A DNA stretch of 64,000 nucleotides from Mycobacterium gordonae (GTDB taxonomy: Bacteria > Actinomycetota > Actinomycetes > Mycobacteriales > Mycobacteriaceae): contig NZ_LQOY01000032.1 of NCBI RefSeq assembly GCF_002101675.1, positions 1-64,000 on the forward strand. The letters are read 5' to 3'. The position numbers and the translations under genes are program-made. Below the pieces are notes generated by a model. It was given only the letters and a program-made list of their open reading frames with translations, did no database searches and was not told where the DNA came from. This document shows positions 1-8,366 of this stretch, in pieces; position 1 is the first letter of the stretch; the number at the start of each line of letters is the position of its first letter.

Positions 1-1287
1 GGTCATGGCGGCAACGGGGGGGCCGGCGGGGTTAACCAGCAGTTGTTCTCGCTGTTCGGCGGTGCGGGCGGTCCCGGCGGTGCGGGTGGCGCCGGCGGCG
101 GCGGCGATACCGGCTTCAACAACGCCGCGCCCGGAGGGGCCGGTGGGAACGGCTACCAAGGTGGCACCGGCGGTAATGGTGGTGCGGGCGGTGCGAATCA
201 CGCCCTGGTGGGTGGGGCCGGCGGGATGGGCGGTCTCGGCGGCAACGGCGGCGCGGGCGGCCACGGCGGCAGCGGCGGAAACAACGGCCCGATCGCCGGA
301 GCCGGAGGCATGGGAGGCGACGGCGGAGCCGCCGGTGCTGGTGGGGCCGGCGGCGACGGGGTCTGGCCCGGCGGAGGGTATTACGGGCAAGCCGGCACCG
401 GCGGCACGGGCGGCACCGGGGGAACCGGCGGTACCGGTGGCTCCGGCGGCACCAACGACGGCACTCTTGCGCAAGATTACGGCGGCCACGGCGGCCAGGG
501 TGGCCACGGCGGCGCCGGTGGGGCGGGCGGCAACTCCAGCGGCGCCGGAGTAAACGGCACCGGCGGCGCCGGGGGTAAAGGCGGCACCGGCGGGTTCGGC
601 GGTGCGGCTACGACCGACGCAGCCAACGTTATTTCAGCCATCGCCGGCGGCGGGGGCGGTGGCGGCGCCGGTGGAGACGGCGGCCAGGCCGGTTCCGGCG
701 GCGCCTTCGCCGGCGGCGGCGGCACCGGTGGCATCGGCGGCTCCGGTGGCACCGGCGGCACCGCCACCAGCGAAACCCTCGGCAACACCGTCGCCCAAGG
801 GGTTGCCGGCAAGGGTGGCGGCGGCGGCGCCGGCGCACCCGGCGGCGCGTTGGGCGGCGGCGGGTCAGGCGGCAGTGGCGGCGGTGGTGGCGCAGGCGGC
901 ACTGCATTCCAGCAAGCAGCCGGCGCCGGAGGCGGAGGCGGGGGCGGAGGAGCCGCTTACGCCGGCGGCGCCGCGGGAGCCGGAGGCGCAGGAGGTTCCG
1001 CGTCCCGCATCCTCCCAACTTTCGTATTCGCTGCCGGGGGTGCGGCGGGGGTCGGCGGCCTGGGCACCGGCGGCGGCGGCGGAGGTGGCGGCCTCGAGAC
1101 CCTGGGGTTCCCCTTCTCCGGTAGCGCCGGCACAGCCGGTGCCGGCGGAGGGGCAGGCGGCCTCGGCGCCAACAACGGCGGTTTTCCCAACTGGGGAGGT
1201 GACGGAGGCACCGTGGGCTCTGGCGGCTTCGGCGGCACGGGCTGGGGTAACTCCGTCTCCAACAACGGGGGTGACGGGCAGTCCTGA
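1..1287 (+). CDS. PE_PGRS family protein, C-terminal part (5' end outside window)
   Basis: An open frame runs from the first base to a TGA at 1285-1287, so the start and any N-terminal PE domain lie outside the window. The roughly 428 visible residues are dominated by Gly-Gly-Ala and Gly-Gly-Asn repeats broken by short non-repeat patches (for example near 1010-1035 and 1100-1130). This is the polymorphic GC-rich repetitive sequence typical of mycobacterial PE_PGRS proteins, which are exported or cell-wall associated and bind calcium in some studied members. The gene ends in a short Asn/Gly tail without an extra C-terminal domain. Without the PE part, a PGRS protein of another class cannot be excluded. 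The long open frames on the other strand and frames here are by-products of the GC-rich repeats. Confidence 0.9.
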   Translation, partial: GHGGNGGAGGVNQQLFSLFGGAGGPGGAGGAGGGGDTGFNNAAPGGAGGNGYQGGTGGNGGAGGANHALVGGAGGMGGLGGNGGAGGHGGSGGNNGPIAGAGGMGGDGGAAGAGGAGGDGVWPGGGYYGQAGTGGTGGTGGTGGTGGSGGTNDGTLAQDYGGHGGQGGHGGAGGAGGNSSGAGVNGTGGAGGKGGTGGFGGAATTDAANVISAIAGGGGGGGAGGDGGQAGSGGAFAGGGGTGGIGGSGGTGGTATSETLGNTVAQGVAGKGGGGGAGAPGGALGGGGSGGSGGGGGAGGTAFQQAAGAGGGGGGGGAAYAGGAAGAGGAGGSASRILPTFVFAAGGAAGVGGLGTGGGGGGGGLETLGFPFSGSAGTAGAGGGAGGLGANNGGFPNWGGDGGTVGSGGFGGTGWGNSVSNNGGDGQS

Positions 1288-1325
1288 GACCGCGTGCGCA
1301 GCGCCCCTGCAGCCCTGACGTCGGT

Positions 1326-1472
1326 TTAGGCCCCGGCCATCGAATAGTAGGCACCTCGCTGCGCCATTAACCCGGCGTGGTTACCACGTTCGACGATCTT
1401 CCCGGCATGCATCACAAAGATCATGTCGGCAGCACGCATCGTCGAAGGTCGGTGAGCGAGGTACGCGTCGTC
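1326..1472 (-). pseudogene. ABC exporter ATPase, decayed C-terminal remnant
   Basis: Reading the minus strand from about 1472 to the TAA at 1326-1328 gives about 48 residues that match the end of a fused ABC exporter. The tract contains [20 protein letters not shown] and then [18 protein letters not shown]. This corresponds to the switch-histidine loop (usually AHRLST) and the E-x-G-x-H-x-x-L-M tail of these ATPases. No Walker A, signature or Walker B sequence is present upstream, because the frame is replaced by the end of the hydrolase gene region. It is therefore a relic, not a gene. The AHRPST substitution fits decay. It marks a deletion or rearrangement between the PE_PGRS gene and the hydrolase. 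Confidence 0.75.
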
Positions 1473-1497
1473 CCAACGCATTACCTCTGGGGCCTTG

Positions 1498-2436
1498 TCA
1501 GCTGCTCACACCGATGAATTCCACCCCCGCGCGAATAGCGGGGCGGTGGCGCAGGATTCGGTAATGAGCTAAGCGGCCGAGCCCTCGTGTGGTCAGTAAT
1601 CGTGCGCCTGGCCATGCCGCTGCCAGCCGCTCGCTGGCGGCATACGGGCTGTCCGGGTCGTCGGGGTCGTGGATGAGAAGCAGAGGTGGATAGTTGGCTC
1701 GCCGACCGATCCGCGTCATGTTCGTCTCGTACAACGGCATGTCGATTCGTTTTTCCAGCCGCCGGTGCAGACCCGCGCGGATCCGGCGACCGAAGCCATG
1801 GCGTGCGGCGAACAGGTCGAGATAGAGGGGAAAATCGCCCATGGGCGCCAACAAGACCAAGCGCCCTACGGGTGCGCCCTGCGCCGCCGCCAATGCAGTC
1901 GCGTTCGCTCCGAGTGAGTGAGCTACTACCGCGTGGGCGGGGCCGTGAGTCTCGATCATGGCCGCGATCGCGTCGGCGCACTCGGTGGCGGTGGTGCGCC
2001 CGGGTGCGAGGGCACCTGGATCGGACTCGTTGTGGCTGGGCAGGTCGAACGCAACGACCCGATACCCCGCCTCCACCAGCGGTTTGACGAACACGGCCAA
2101 GTGCGCGCGCTGGCCGCCCCAACCGTGTACCAGGTATATCGGTGGCCCGTCGCCCCACTCCTCGCCAGCGACCCGATGCCCGTCCCAATACGCTTCTATC
2201 GGCCGGCCTGGGGACACACCCGGCGGCATGCGCAGACTCGACTCGAGAACTGGTGGCGTGCACCATAACTCGACTGCCCACCGCGATCCAAGAGACGGCG
2301 CAATGCGCTCGAGCACCCAGAAGGTTCGGCGCACCTTGGCAGCGACCGGGGGAAGTACTCCGGAGCCGACGACGTCCAGCGGGGCAATCTCGCCAGACTG
2401 CGCTCGTGCCGACGGTTCAGGAACTCCTTCAGTCAT
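1498..2436 (-). CDS. alpha/beta hydrolase
   Basis: A 312-residue protein with the alpha/beta hydrolase fold. The oxyanion-hole motif HGWGG is near residue 105, the nucleophile elbow AHSLGA near residue 170, the acid candidate is in HDPDDPDS near residue 256, and the catalytic His candidate is in [10 protein letters not shown] near residue 290. No signal peptide or membrane segment is seen, so a cytoplasmic esterase, lipase or C-C hydrolase role is likely; the substrate is unknown. The ATG at 2436 lies about 80 bases from the left end of the island repeat, so this gene is the last chromosomal gene before the island. A weak ribosome-binding site makes the exact start less certain. Confidence 0.82.
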   Translation of the reverse strand: MTEGVPEPSARAQSGEIAPLDVVGSGVLPPVAAKVRRTFWVLERIAPSLGSRWAVELWCTPPVLESSLRMPPGVSPGRPIEAYWDGHRVAGEEWGDGPPIYLVHGWGGQRAHLAVFVKPLVEAGYRVVAFDLPSHNESDPGALAPGRTTATECADAIAAMIETHGPAHAVVAHSLGANATALAAAQGAPVGRLVLLAPMGDFPLYLDLFAARHGFGRRIRAGLHRRLEKRIDMPLYETNMTRIGRRANYPPLLLIHDPDDPDSPYAASERLAAAWPGARLLTTRGLGRLAHYRILRHRPAIRAGVEFIGVSS

Positions 2437-2518
2437 GAATCGCGATCGTAGTCTGGGCTACAACACAATATGCTCGCGATGCGGCGAAGAGTGCCAAAAC
2501 ACGCCTCCTCTCCCCCAG

Positions 2519-2622
2519 AGTGTTCCCAACCTGCAGGAAAATGGCCCCCAGGCTTGCGCCTGAGGGCCATCCCACTTTGTAGCGGGGACAGGATTCGAAC
2601 CTGCGACCTCTGGGTTATGAGC
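2519..2622. repeat. left island attachment repeat (att)
   Basis: This is the left copy of the 104-bp direct repeat. It contains AGTGTTCCCAAC at 2519-2530, the terminator-like stretch 2537-2570 with one changed base, eight poorly matched bases, and a 44-bp identical block at 2579-2622 equal to 25760-25803. The match ends abruptly after 2622, inside the anticodon stem of the tRNA. Another GTTCCCA occurs at 2752-2758, so this short word may be part of a recombinase arm site; that is a guess. Confidence 0.85.
2579..2622 (-). pseudogene. initiator tRNA-Met 3' fragment
   Basis: On the minus strand this segment reproduces the anticodon loop (CAT), the 3' half of the anticodon stem, the variable loop, the T arm and the acceptor 3' strand of the intact tRNA at 25758-25834. 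The D arm and the 5' acceptor strand are missing. The CCA end is altered (ACAA instead of ACCA), so it cannot make a tRNA. It is the footprint of site-specific integration. Confidence 0.9.
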
Positions 2623-2777
2623 TTCGGGCCAGGGGTTTTCGGGTGTTCGCTGGATCTCACTTGTGCAGGTCAGTGGGGGTCTGCGGTTCGGGTGGTTGTG
2701 CCGTGTTGCGCTGATTTGGGGTGGTTTCGCAGAGTTTGGTTTCCAAATTTGTTCCCACCTGGTCGGGATGGCCGGCA

Positions 2778-4046
2778 TCAGAAGTAGCAGGGCATCGTCT
2801 GCACCGCTCGGATGAAGTTCCCGCTGAGATAGGTGGCTTCGCCCGTTTGGATCCTGGGCAAGGTGGTCAACAGCTCGCGGAACAAGGCCCGCAGTTGCGC
2901 TTTAGCTAGGTTGGCCCCAAGGCAATAGTGAGCACCGCCGCCGCCGAAGCCGACGTGAGGGTTGGGGTTGCGGCTGAGGTCGAAGCGGTCCGGCTGATCA
3001 AACACTTCGGCATCGCGGTTTCCCGAGGTGTAAAACATCACTACCTTGTCTCCGGCGGCGATGTGCTGCCCACTAAGGGTGTAGTCCCTTGACGCAATGC
3101 GACTGAAGGTCATGACCGGTGTCGCCCAACGGACGAATTCTTCGATAGCGGTGCCAATCCGGTTGTCGAAGTCATCCATCAGCCAAGCGCGCTGCTCGGG
3201 ATTCTGAGTCAGCGCGTCCATCGTCAAGCTTGTAGTCTGCCTGGTGGTGTCATTACCGGCGATCGACATGAGCACCATGAACGCGCCAATTTCATTGTCG
3301 GTCAGTCGTTCACCGTCGACTTCGGCTTGGACGAGGTTGGTCATGATGTCGTCTCGCGGAGATCGGCGACGGTCCTGGGCCATCTCGACGGCTACCTGAT
3401 GCAAGTACATCTGGTTGATCACCATCACCTCCAAGGGGTTGCGACCACCGAGAAAAGATGGGTCGGAAACCGACACCATTGCATCGGCCGCATCACGCAC
3501 CGCCTCGCGATCTGCCTCGGGCACCCCGACGATGTCGGAAAACGTCACCAACGGCAACTTCACAGCACAGTTGCGAACAAAGTCGGAACCGGTTCCGGCG
3601 TCTAGCAATTCGCGCACGATACGAACCGAGTTCGTCTCGATACTCTCAACGAGCCGTTTGACGGCCCGCGGTGTGAATGCCGTTCGTACGAGCCCCCGAA
3701 TCTTGGCGTGCTTCTTGCCGTCCATTCCTAGGAACGACAGCGACGCTTCAATCAGATCCTCGGGCACCGGCTCCATATGGACGCCCTTGCGGGAGATGAA
3801 TATGTCACTGTTGCGACTGACTTCGCAGATATCGGCGTTGCTTACCACAGCCCAATAACCGGGCTCGGAAGGCACAGACATCAACGTGGCGTCGACCGGG
3901 CGTTGCCAAGAGACTGGCCTTTGCTCGCGCAACACCTTGAAGGTGGATTCGCGTTCTTCAGCAGTCTTCGTCCAAAACTGCCTTGACGAAACGTCCATCT
4001 CGTCGAACGCGGGTTTGCCTGGGATAGCGGACCTGACGCTTGGCAT
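2778..4046 (-). CDS. cytochrome P450
   Basis: A 422-residue soluble bacterial P450. The I-helix oxygen-activation motif AGNDTTRQTTS is near residue 243, the E-x-x-R motif lies in EEFVRWATP near residue 287, and the heme-binding loop FGGGGAHYCLG near residue 355 contains the Cys ligand. There is no membrane anchor. It would hydroxylate a hydrophobic substrate using electrons from a ferredoxin and reductase, neither of which is encoded nearby. It is the last gene of a minus-strand trio (hydrolase, DapB-like, P450) and is the first gene inside the left island boundary. Start ATG at 4046 follows AAGAAAGAG. The CYP family cannot be named safely from sequence alone. A terpenoid or steroid-like substrate fits the island context but is inference. 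Confidence 0.93.
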   Translation of the reverse strand: MPSVRSAIPGKPAFDEMDVSSRQFWTKTAEERESTFKVLREQRPVSWQRPVDATLMSVPSEPGYWAVVSNADICEVSRNSDIFISRKGVHMEPVPEDLIEASLSFLGMDGKKHAKIRGLVRTAFTPRAVKRLVESIETNSVRIVRELLDAGTGSDFVRNCAVKLPLVTFSDIVGVPEADREAVRDAADAMVSVSDPSFLGGRNPLEVMVINQMYLHQVAVEMAQDRRRSPRDDIMTNLVQAEVDGERLTDNEIGAFMVLMSIAGNDTTRQTTSLTMDALTQNPEQRAWLMDDFDNRIGTAIEEFVRWATPVMTFSRIASRDYTLSGQHIAAGDKVVMFYTSGNRDAEVFDQPDRFDLSRNPNPHVGFGGGGAHYCLGANLAKAQLRALFRELLTTLPRIQTGEATYLSGNFIRAVQTMPCYF

Positions 4047-4122
4047 TACTACTCTTTCTTGTCACATGCATCGACTGCTATGGATCGCAAACGCAAGCAC
4101 TCAACGTCTTTGCGCTGATCGA

Positions 4123-5223
4123 TTAGCCGCGCGGATCGACCCGGTAGTGCGGAGAATGGTCGTCCAGCAGTACACCGGGCTCGGCCGCGCAAACTGGGCC
4201 CACCGCCTTCAGCATTACCTCGACCGACGCGTTCGTGATCGGGTTGCGCAGTTCCGTAACTTCCCACTCCATCTGTGTTCTCAGGTTTGCCGGCTTGCCG
4301 TTCACCTCTAGCGTGTAGCAAAGAGGACCACGAAAATTGTCGAAGGGTAGATTGTCTCCTCGGAAGACGCGACCCGCAGCCAGGTACCAGATCTCTTCGT
4401 TTGTGTAGAAGAGGTTGTCCCCCAGATATCCGCGATGAACCAGGTGTAGCGCAGCAGTCGTTCCTTTCTTGATCTGCAATGACTGGACTTCGCAGTCCTG
4501 TTCTGCGGGTAGCCCGCGCACCTCGCTGTCGACGCGTATGTCTCCTGTTTCGGCGCCGTATAGTGCGTAGCCAACGTTTCCCGCAATTTTGGGATAGTAG
4601 AGCGCACCGAAGCGGGCAATGAACGAAGAAGAATCCAGATCAGCGGGATCTCCGCCGAAGCCCAGGAGTTCGAGGCCACCCCACATTCCCCCTGGTGCGC
4701 CGCTGAAATCAAACGCCTCCACAATGCGGATATGTGTGGTCTCTGTCAGCGTTCGAGCCATAGTCAGGGCAAGCGACTCGACCATGAACGATGGATGAAT
4801 GCCGGTGCCTAGCAAAGAACTTCGGCCCTTGCGGCATGCCGCGTGCAACTGCGCGGCCGAGGCGCGCGAGGTCGTGAAGGAGTCACCCATCGTCACGTTG
4901 TGGTAAGCAACCGTCGCGATGACGTTTTTCCCCGATTTCAGCAGGGCGATGACGTCATCGTCCAGGCCTTCTGTTAGTGCGCGCGCGTCAGGAGTCAAGA
5001 TGACGCAGTCCGCGTCCAGCGCGAGAATCTCATCACGCGAAGTCGTCGCCTGAACGCCAATAGGGCCGACGTCGACTAACTCACCTATATCTTTTCCATG
5101 TTTGTGGGGGCTGAATACCTTCGCTCCAACGATCTCGAAGTCGGCATGTCCGACGGCAGCCCGAATTACGGCTCCGCCGAGCTCTCCGGGGCCCCAAACA
5201 ATCAAACGATATGGTTTCGTCAC
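4123..5223 (-). CDS. dihydrodipicolinate reductase-like NAD(P)-binding protein
   Basis: A 366-residue protein beginning with a Rossmann segment, LIVWGPGELGGAVIRAAV, followed by a DapB-like region with A-D-C-V-I-L-T-P-D-A-R near residue 85 and the typical G-K-N-V-I-A-T turn near residue 110. It resembles the long DapB-like proteins (2,4-diaminopentanoate dehydrogenase type) common beside P450 genes in mycobacteria, not true lysine-pathway DapB, which is about 245 residues. The substrate is unknown. The GTG at 5223 is chosen because AAAGAGAGAAGC lies just upstream; a TTG at 5256 in the same frame is less likely. It sits 76 bases upstream of the P450 on the same strand and is probably co-transcribed with it, suggesting it acts on the same substrate pathway. 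Confidence 0.8.
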   Translation of the reverse strand: MTKPYRLIVWGPGELGGAVIRAAVGHADFEIVGAKVFSPHKHGKDIGELVDVGPIGVQATTSRDEILALDADCVILTPDARALTEGLDDDVIALLKSGKNVIATVAYHNVTMGDSFTTSRASAAQLHAACRKGRSSLLGTGIHPSFMVESLALTMARTLTETTHIRIVEAFDFSGAPGGMWGGLELLGFGGDPADLDSSSFIARFGALYYPKIAGNVGYALYGAETGDIRVDSEVRGLPAEQDCEVQSLQIKKGTTAALHLVHRGYLGDNLFYTNEEIWYLAAGRVFRGDNLPFDNFRGPLCYTLEVNGKPANLRTQMEWEVTELRNPITNASVEVMLKAVGPVCAAEPGVLLDDHSPHYRVDPRG

Positions 5224-5273
5224 GCTTCTCTCTTTTCTGCCATCGGGTTTCAGCAAGGACTACGGACGACACC

Positions 5274-6320
5274 TCAAGCTCCGAGCGATGGACCGCTTTT
5301 GCGACTGGCCAATGATCGGGCGTGGGCAACCGCCTGCGCGGTGACGGCGGCATAGATGTCTGGCTGGCAGACGGGAACATCGTGGTCGGCGTCGATGGTG
5401 AAGGTACGGGCGTTGATGGCTTCGGCGGCGCGGCGTTGCAAGCTGGGCCGACAAAGCCGATCGCGGTTTAGCACTACGAATGCAGCGGGCACATCGAGTC
5501 CACCGGCAGCAAGTTCGGCGGCGAGATCTTGTCGAAAGACGTCAGTGAGTACGTCGGTCATGTCGTACGGGTTCATGAGTGCAAGCTCCTCGCGTAGCCA
5601 GAGCCACTGAGCGGCGACGTGAGGATTACGTTGCGCGGTGTCGACCCACATGCGGGCTGACAACGTGGCACCGATTCCGAGTCGCGCTAGTGGCCTCAAA
5701 ATTCGGAGGAGATGAAAGACGGCCACCTCGCGGCGTCCGCTTTTGTACCGAAGAGCACACGCTTGAGGCACGACCGCGGCGACGCGGTCGGGGTGACGTA
5801 AGGCGGTGGCGATGGCAGTGACGCCGCCTAGGGAGTATCCGCAGATGATCGCCTGCGGAACATCGAGTTGGTCCAGCACGGCGATCGCGTCGTCGACGGA
5901 GTCCTGGACACGGAAGCCGCCCGGGGCTCGAATACCACGTCCATGTGATCGGCAGTCCAGGGCGATGACGGTGTGCTCCCGAGACAGGACGTCGTATACC
6001 GCGTGGAAGTTGAGGTCTGCGGTCAGTGTCCAACCATGCAGCAGCATTACGGGAAGCGAACCGGCGGGTCCTTGCATGACACGGACGAATGTGGTGCCTC
6101 GACCAGGTAGCACCATCAGGCGACCAGGCGGGAGGATGGGGGTCATCTGCTCAGTGGGGATTCTGACAGCCCCCAAGCACATCCATGTCCGAGCCAGCCG
6201 CAGATCCCGTTGAGCGGCAGCAAGTTTGGCACGGAGTCTGCACCAAGTTTGTGTCATCGCCGGAGCCGAGGGCCAGCAACCGTCGAGCCAGCGAAGGTGT
6301 TGCGACCAGATCCGTTCCAC
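5274..6320 (-). CDS. alpha/beta hydrolase
   Basis: A 348-residue alpha/beta hydrolase, counted from a GTG at 6320. The oxyanion motif is LLHGWTLTAD near residue 95, the nucleophile elbow CGYSLGG near residue 163, and the catalytic His lies in DADHDVP near residue 313. It has no signal peptide. It is the first gene of the minus-strand trio with the DapB-like protein and the P450, and lies 87 bases from the palindrome at 6407-6428, which probably controls it. An internal ATG at 6257 (product starting MTQTW) is an alternative start; neither has a clear ribosome-binding site. It could hydrolyse an ester or lactone made by the island oxygenases, an inference from context only. Confidence 0.82.
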   Translation of the reverse strand: MERIWSQHLRWLDGCWPSAPAMTQTWCRLRAKLAAAQRDLRLARTWMCLGAVRIPTEQMTPILPPGRLMVLPGRGTTFVRVMQGPAGSLPVMLLHGWTLTADLNFHAVYDVLSREHTVIALDCRSHGRGIRAPGGFRVQDSVDDAIAVLDQLDVPQAIICGYSLGGVTAIATALRHPDRVAAVVPQACALRYKSGRREVAVFHLLRILRPLARLGIGATLSARMWVDTAQRNPHVAAQWLWLREELALMNPYDMTDVLTDVFRQDLAAELAAGGLDVPAAFVVLNRDRLCRPSLQRRAAEAINARTFTIDADHDVPVCQPDIYAAVTAQAVAHARSLASRKSGPSLGA

Positions 6321-6406
6321 ATCGTTGTGGGAATAATGTCAGCGCCTTTCGCTCTTCGGGGCAGACGCTTGGTTCGCGAAGTAGCCACTCTGAGCAACTT
6401 TATCGT

Positions 6407-6428
6407 ATACTTGTGACTACGCAAGTAT
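6407..6428. promoter_or_regulatory. palindromic operator candidate (TACTTG-N8-CAAGTA), copy 1
   Basis: The sequence ATACTTG, eight bases, CAAGTAT is a perfect inverted repeat of 7-bp arms. It lies between the divergent hydrolase (start 6320) and the CtaG-like/TetR pair (start about 6540). The same core recurs at 19843-19862 ahead of the large operon. A TetR-type operator, probably for the regulator at 7579-8235, is the simplest reading. Confidence 0.6.
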
Positions 6429-6533
6429 CTTTGATGCGACGCCAACATGTCCAATCGGCTGGTCGGCCGCATCCACTGGGTGCCGTAACGCGTGTGGAAA
6501 GAAGGGTTGGCGTCGCCGTGATGCTGTCACTAT

Positions 6534-7598
6534 GTGGACATGGCCACTAATGGAGGCGGGCGCCCGGAGAACGGATCGCTTGTGACAAGCAATAGCGATC
6601 GGCCGAGGGCCGACCGCAGTCGGCCCTCGGTACGCGCTTGGCTGCTGGCCGCTGTCGAGGTGCTTGCTGCCATCGCCGTGGCACGAATGATCTTGTGGTC
6701 CAACAATTCTGATGCGCTCAATCACGGCGACCACCGATCTGGTCGTCACGAGCACCATCATATGGGCTCGATGCCGTCAACGTCGTCAACGCCATCGCCT
6801 TCCACGGCGTCTTGGGGATGGCTGGAATTCGGTGCTATCGCGGTCAGCGTACTGGGCCTGGCCTGGTGGCTGGTGCGGCGGACAAAAGCGAGTTCACTCA
6901 TTGCGGCCGCTGGCCTCGCGACATTCGCGGCATCACCGATCGCGCGCACTTGGGCCACCCAGTCCCATCTCATCGCGATGGTGGCACTTGAAATTCTGCT
7001 AGTGTTCGCGCCGCTGTTGGCGGTGCGCGCAGTGCCTATGCCAGTTGAGACTCAGCGGGCATCGCCCCGCCGCGGTACTGCGACCGTATTCGCAATAGGG
7101 CCAGGTCTCCTATACGGGTCCCTACTGATCGTCGTGCACGTGCCGGCAGTGCATCATCGCGCCGCCGAACGGGGCGTCGTGCCAATCTGGGTGGCGACGC
7201 TTGCGCTGCTGATCGGAGTGGCGTACTGGGCGGCGGTGTTACGAACGGGCGGCATGGTGACGCTCGCTGTCCGCAGGTCAATTCTGATCGGTGCGCAGGA
7301 GGTCGCCGCATTCATCGGACTGTTGTCGCTCTTCGGAGCCTGGGGCGCGATGGCGCACAAGTCTCCCCTGGACCTTTCCTCGACCGTCGATCAGCGTCTC
7401 GGCGGACTGTTCATGATGGTCACTTGTGGCGTGGTCGCCATCCCGATCGCCGCAAAGCTGCGTCTCTCCCCCGCTGAGACTGGCGACCAGCGAAGTAAAA
7501 CGAGAATGGCCGCCATGAGGTTGAGCGCTCATCAGTTCGTGCCGCGCAGCAGGTCGCCGCGAGCGGCGATCATGGGCGATGATGTCTGGGATGTCTAG
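6534..7598 (+). CDS. multi-pass membrane protein, CtaG-like
   Basis: A 354-residue membrane protein. After a polar N-terminus there is one hydrophobic helix near residues 36-55, then a His-rich loop (HGDHRSGRHEHHHMG near residue 64) that could bind metal, then about six further hydrophobic segments. Near residue 290 the segment DQRLGGLFMMVTCG resembles the D-Q-x-L-x-G-L-I-M-W motif of caa3-type cytochrome oxidase assembly factor CtaG, so a divergent copper-handling or oxidase-assembly protein is proposed. Start is either GTG 6534 or ATG 6540. Its last 20 bases overlap the downstream TetR gene, so the two are translated together. The C-terminal 40 residues are basic and Arg/Ser-rich. Function unproven. 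Confidence 0.6.
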   Translation: MDMATNGGGRPENGSLVTSNSDRPRADRSRPSVRAWLLAAVEVLAAIAVARMILWSNNSDALNHGDHRSGRHEHHHMGSMPSTSSTPSPSTASWGWLEFGAIAVSVLGLAWWLVRRTKASSLIAAAGLATFAASPIARTWATQSHLIAMVALEILLVFAPLLAVRAVPMPVETQRASPRRGTATVFAIGPGLLYGSLLIVVHVPAVHHRAAERGVVPIWVATLALLIGVAYWAAVLRTGGMVTLAVRRSILIGAQEVAAFIGLLSLFGAWGAMAHKSPLDLSSTVDQRLGGLFMMVTCGVVAIPIAAKLRLSPAETGDQRSKTRMAAMRLSAHQFVPRSRSPRAAIMGDDVWDV

Positions 7599-8235
7599 AA
7601 CCGCTGTCAAGCGCCGCAAGACGCAGCAAGAACGGGTTGAGGAGTCCGCTCGCCGCCTGATGGATGCTGCAATCGAACTGTTCGCCGAGCGTGGCTACGA
7701 GCAGACCAGTGTCGCCGAGATAGGTCTGCGGGCCGGCTACAGCAGGGCCATGGTTCGAGAACGCTACGGCTCCAAAGAAGCCCTGCTGAATGCTCTTATC
7801 AAGTCCCAATACGAGGACAGACTGATGGCCCCGACCGCTGAGGGCGCGACCGCGTTGGAAGGGATCTTCGAGCGAATCGACCGCCTGGAGTCGTTGCGCG
7901 CACGCGATGCTCGTCTACTGCGGGCCCTCTACGTCCTAGAGTTCGAGGCGGTCGGTCCGGTGCCCGCTTTGCGTCCGCACATTGCCGGATGGTTTGCCTG
8001 GGTGCAATCCAACACTGTGAAGGCGTTGCTGCAGGGCCAGTCTGACGGCAGCGTTAAGGCGACGATCGACGTCGACGACGAGGCGGAACAATTCGTCCTC
8101 ACGGCGATCGGGATCGCCTACCGCTGGTCGTTGGAGGGCGATGCGTTTGATCACGCCGAGGCGTTGGCGCGGTGGAAGTCACGGCTCAGACGTCACTGCG
8201 GCACGACTCGACGGGCGCGCAGAGCATCAGCCTGA
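7579..8235 (+). CDS. TetR/AcrR family transcriptional regulator
   Basis: A 218-residue TetR-type regulator. The N-terminal helix-turn-helix spans about residues 20-66, with LFAERGYEQTSVAEIGLRAG and then the recognition part YSRAMVRERYGSKEALL, close to the family consensus. The C-terminal ligand domain is not assigned to a known class. It overlaps the end of the membrane protein gene; an ATG at 7591 is an alternative start. It faces the convergent aldehyde dehydrogenase operon. The pair of TACTTG-N8-CAAGTA palindromes at 6407 and 19843 makes it a candidate repressor of both the 6.3-kb trio and the 19.8-kb operon, to be released by a pathway intermediate (inference). Confidence 0.9.
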   Translation: MMSGMSRTAVKRRKTQQERVEESARRLMDAAIELFAERGYEQTSVAEIGLRAGYSRAMVRERYGSKEALLNALIKSQYEDRLMAPTAEGATALEGIFERIDRLESLRARDARLLRALYVLEFEAVGPVPALRPHIAGWFAWVQSNTVKALLQGQSDGSVKATIDVDDEAEQFVLTAIGIAYRWSLEGDAFDHAEALARWKSRLRRHCGTTRRARRASA

Positions 8236-8366
8236 CGCGATTGTACTGTCGGAGTTGATGTTTCGCGGCGCTGTGTAGCGGGTGACCACCCGATCAACCG
8301 GGCGATCGCGGCGGAATCGGTTCACGGCGCGGCCAAGCAGGTATCCGACGAGCACGCAGCAAGCCA

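Noticed and set aside
43..1287. Possible tandem-repeat or CRISPR-like array in the glycine-rich region
   Set aside because: The repeats are codon-periodic (GGC GGN) without constant unit or spacer length and lie in one open frame, so they are PGRS coding sequence.
2458..2778. Minus-strand frame containing N-P-E-V-A-G-S-N-P-V-P-A-T
   Set aside because: This phrase is the familiar translation of a tRNA T arm and acceptor stem; the frame is a by-product of the tRNA fragment.
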